Assembly (NCBI GenBank): GCA_023439605.1
Contig: JAEXNS010000084.1
Span: 1-7,513, forward strand
Direction: 5' to 3'
Length of the DNA: 7,513 nt
DNA from: Bacillota bacterium
GTDB lineage: Bacteria; Bacillota; Clostridia; Oscillospirales; Ruminococcaceae
A program made the position numbers and the translations under genes. The notes under the pieces were generated by a model that saw nothing but the letters and a program-made list of their open reading frames with translations, was not told where the DNA came from and made no database searches. The first letter of the stretch is position 1, and each line of letters starts with the position of its first letter. Positions 5,939 to 7,513 of the stretch are shown one piece after another.

Positions 5939-5951
5939 TACATAATGATAT
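5933..5951. promoter_or_regulatory. Palindrome overlapping the tig -10 box, candidate operator
   Basis: ATATCAT (5933-5939) and ATGATAT (5945-5951) form a perfect 7-bp dyad around a 5-base centre. It overlaps the TGN part and the distal half of the predicted tig -10. The placement suits a repressor site, but AT-rich intergenic DNA makes chance dyads likely. It does not resemble the CIRCE or CtsR operators. Confidence 0.3.
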
Positions 5952-5990
5952 TTTGCTATAGACAAATAATTGTTCTCTATTTTATATAAA

Positions 5991-6677
5991 TTACAACACT
6001 TTTTTTGGTGTAAATTTTACAAAATCACTAGATACTAATTCAAAATATATTCCATCTCGCTCACCACAAATGGCATAACTACAAGACAAACCATGTAAAT
6101 GACCATAAAAACATTTTTTTATTTTATAATCATACAAAACTTGTAAAATATCATAATTGTAATTTGAACCATAAATAGGCGGATAATGCATAAATACAAC
6201 TGGTTCTAAGTTACTTTCAATAGCAGATTTTATAGAAACTTCCAATCTTTGAACTTCTCTTTTCAAAATACTGCTTTCTTCTTTTTCACCATTTATACTT
6301 ACCCAACCTCTTGTTCCACATATTCCATATTTACCATATGCATAGTGGTTATTATGTAAGATTTTCATATTATAATTATTTTCCGATATAAAATTATCCA
6401 TTTTGTTTTTAGTTGCCCACCAAAAATCATGATTTCCTTTTAAAATTATCTTTTCTCCATTTAAAGAGTTTATATAATCAAAATCATTTTTTGCACCTTT
6501 TAGACCTACTGCCCATGAGACATCGCCAAGTATAACCACGGTATCATCTTTTTTTACTGTCTTGTTCCAATTTTCAAACAAGATATTTATGTAATTTTCC
6601 CATCCCTTGTAAATATCCATTGTTTTTTCAGGATGGTCAATTGACAAATGTAAATCTCCAATAGCATATAAAGCCAT
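5991..6677 (-). CDS. Calcineurin-type metallophosphoesterase of unknown substrate
   Basis: The 228-residue protein carries the complete metal-binding set of the calcineurin-like phosphoesterase fold: GDLH with D8 and H10, GDVSW with D52, GNHD with N82, H83 and D84, a central H164 in the MHYPP segment, and GHLHG with H193 and H195. These residues bind two metal ions and hydrolyse phosphate esters. It resembles the predicted cytoplasmic phosphohydrolases grouped as COG1768, whose substrate is not established. I see no signal peptide or membrane segment, and the length suits a single catalytic domain. It starts 33 nt after the thrC stop codon and so is probably cotranscribed with thrC. The Shine-Dalgarno is weak (GGTGG at 6684-6688, 6 bases before the ATG). 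There is no clear terminator in the 100 nt between it and tig, so some read-through into tig is possible. Nothing in the context points to a substrate. Confidence 0.9.
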   Translation of the reverse strand: MALYAIGDLHLSIDHPEKTMDIYKGWENYINILFENWNKTVKKDDTVVILGDVSWAVGLKGAKNDFDYINSLNGEKIILKGNHDFWWATKNKMDNFISENNYNMKILHNNHYAYGKYGICGTRGWVSINGEKEESSILKREVQRLEVSIKSAIESNLEPVVFMHYPPIYGSNYNYDILQVLYDYKIKKCFYGHLHGLSCSYAICGERDGIYFELVSSDFVKFTPKKVL

Positions 6678-6710
6678 TACATACCACCATTTTAAAATGT
6701 ACTTAAATAC

Positions 6711-7513
6711 TTATTTTAACTTAAAAGTATTTATTACATAGTTTTTCATTTCTGTTTTCTCGATTGAATCCGAATGAAGCAAAGGCTTGTTTTTTAATTC
6801 TGCCAATGATTCTGGAATATTTATATTAGAAATTGAATTCAAAACATTTACCATTTCGTATTCATCTTCTGTTTTCTTGCTTATATCAATAGCTTCTATT
6901 ACACTCTCTGTAAACTTATATGGGCTTGCTGTAGAAGCAATAATTGTTTTTGTTGTATCATTTGTTTCATTTTTATAATCCTCATATACTTTTACAGCAA
7001 CTGCAGTATGAGTATCACATGTATATGAATATTTTTCAAAGATCTTCTTTATTGTCGTTTTTGTTTGGCTGTCGTCACAGTATCCAGCATAAAAATCTTC
7101 TTTGAGTTTTGATTTAACTTCATCTGTTATTTCATACTTTCCTTTTGTAGATAAATCCGAAAACCATTGTTTGATTGTTTGGTCGTTTTCACCTGTTAAC
7201 AAGTACAATAGCCTTTCTAAGTTACTCGAAATTAAAATGTCCATAGAAGGAGAATTTGTTGCATAAAACTCTCTGTTTCTATCATACACGCCTGTATTAA
7301 TAAAATCTGTTAATACCTTATTTACGTTAGAAGCACATATTAATTTGTTTAATGGTAATCCCATTTTTTTAGCATAGTAAGCAGCTAAGATGTTACCTAA
7401 ATTTCCAGTAGGAACTACTACATTTATTTTTTCACCTAGCGAAATTTCTTCGTCTTCTAATAAAGTATCATATGAGGATATATAGTAAACTATTTGTGGA
7501 ACTAATCTTCCCC
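6711..7513 (-). CDS. thrC: Threonine synthase, C-terminal part, cut by the window edge
   Basis: The reading frame is open from the right edge (first complete codon 7509-7511) to a TAA at 6711-6713. This gives 266 complete residues, roughly the C-terminal half of a protein that usually has nearly 500. The fragment starts GRLVPQIVYY and contains VVVPTGNLGNILAAYYAKKM, the phosphate-binding glycine-rich region for pyridoxal phosphate, then LICASNVNKVLTDFINTG and SPSMDILISSNLERL, all typical of threonine synthase. The enzyme converts O-phosphohomoserine to threonine and phosphate in the cytoplasm. The catalytic lysine lies outside the window. An internal ATG at 7362-7364 is not the start, because conserved sequence continues upstream of it. 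The common GNFGN segment reads GNLGN here. The metallophosphoesterase gene follows after 33 nt, so the two are probably cotranscribed. Confidence 0.95.
   Translation of the reverse strand, partial: GRLVPQIVYYISSYDTLLEDEEISLGEKINVVVPTGNLGNILAAYYAKKMGLPLNKLICASNVNKVLTDFINTGVYDRNREFYATNSPSMDILISSNLERLLYLLTGENDQTIKQWFSDLSTKGKYEITDEVKSKLKEDFYAGYCDDSQTKTTIKKIFEKYSYTCDTHTAVAVKVYEDYKNETNDTTKTIIASTASPYKFTESVIEAIDISKKTEDEYEMVNVLNSISNINIPESLAELKNKPLLHSDSIEKTEMKNYVINTFKLK

Noticed and set aside
7362..7364. ATG as the start of a 217-residue hypothetical protein
   Set aside because: The frame continues upstream with conserved threonine synthase sequence to the window edge, so this is an internal methionine.
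1..7513. CRISPR array, insertion sequence with a complete transposase, tRNA or rRNA genes
   Set aside because: No regularly spaced repeats, transposase frames or RNA gene signatures were seen on either strand.

Overview
The window is AT-rich, with strong GGAGG-type ribosome binding sites and short intergenic hairpin terminators. Its proteins look like those of low-GC Firmicutes, most likely an anaerobe of the class Clostridia: a rubredoxin-first (reverse) rubrerythrin, an EFR1-type flavodoxin/ferredoxin protein, and a tig-clpP-clpX block. I cannot name a species from the sequence alone.

All intact genes lie on the minus strand. In transcription order, from the right edge to the left, they are: the C-terminal part of threonine synthase (thrC, runs off the right edge), a calcineurin-type metallophosphoesterase, trigger factor (tig), ClpP protease, ClpX unfoldase, an EFR1-type flavodoxin-ferredoxin protein, and reverse rubrerythrin. 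The core is tig-clpP-clpX: a ribosome-bound chaperone followed by the two halves of the ClpXP protease, with clpP and clpX only 11 nt apart. A hairpin terminator closes clpX. The EFR1 gene begins directly behind it with almost no room for its own promoter. Rubrerythrin is a separate unit with a recognisable promoter and its own terminator. It should defend the cell against peroxide.

The left 780 bases hold no intact gene. They contain a terminator that probably closes a gene left of the window, a 56-codon plus-strand remnant of a RhuM-family gene that stops abruptly, and about 340 bases of degenerate sequence in which open minus-strand stretches are broken between frames. This looks like the scar of a decayed accessory or mobile segment. 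The 385-base gap between rbr and the EFR1 gene holds a promoter with a palindrome, a terminator, a GC-rich foldable block quite unlike its surroundings, and an AT-rich inverted repeat.

Most of the window is ordinary housekeeping sequence and I see no convincing new multi-gene system. The items most worth a second look are the GC-rich intergenic block (1546-1610), the terminator placed directly before the EFR1 ribosome binding site (2526-2572), the hairpin upstream of clpP (4505-4546), and the RhuM scar with its degenerate flank.
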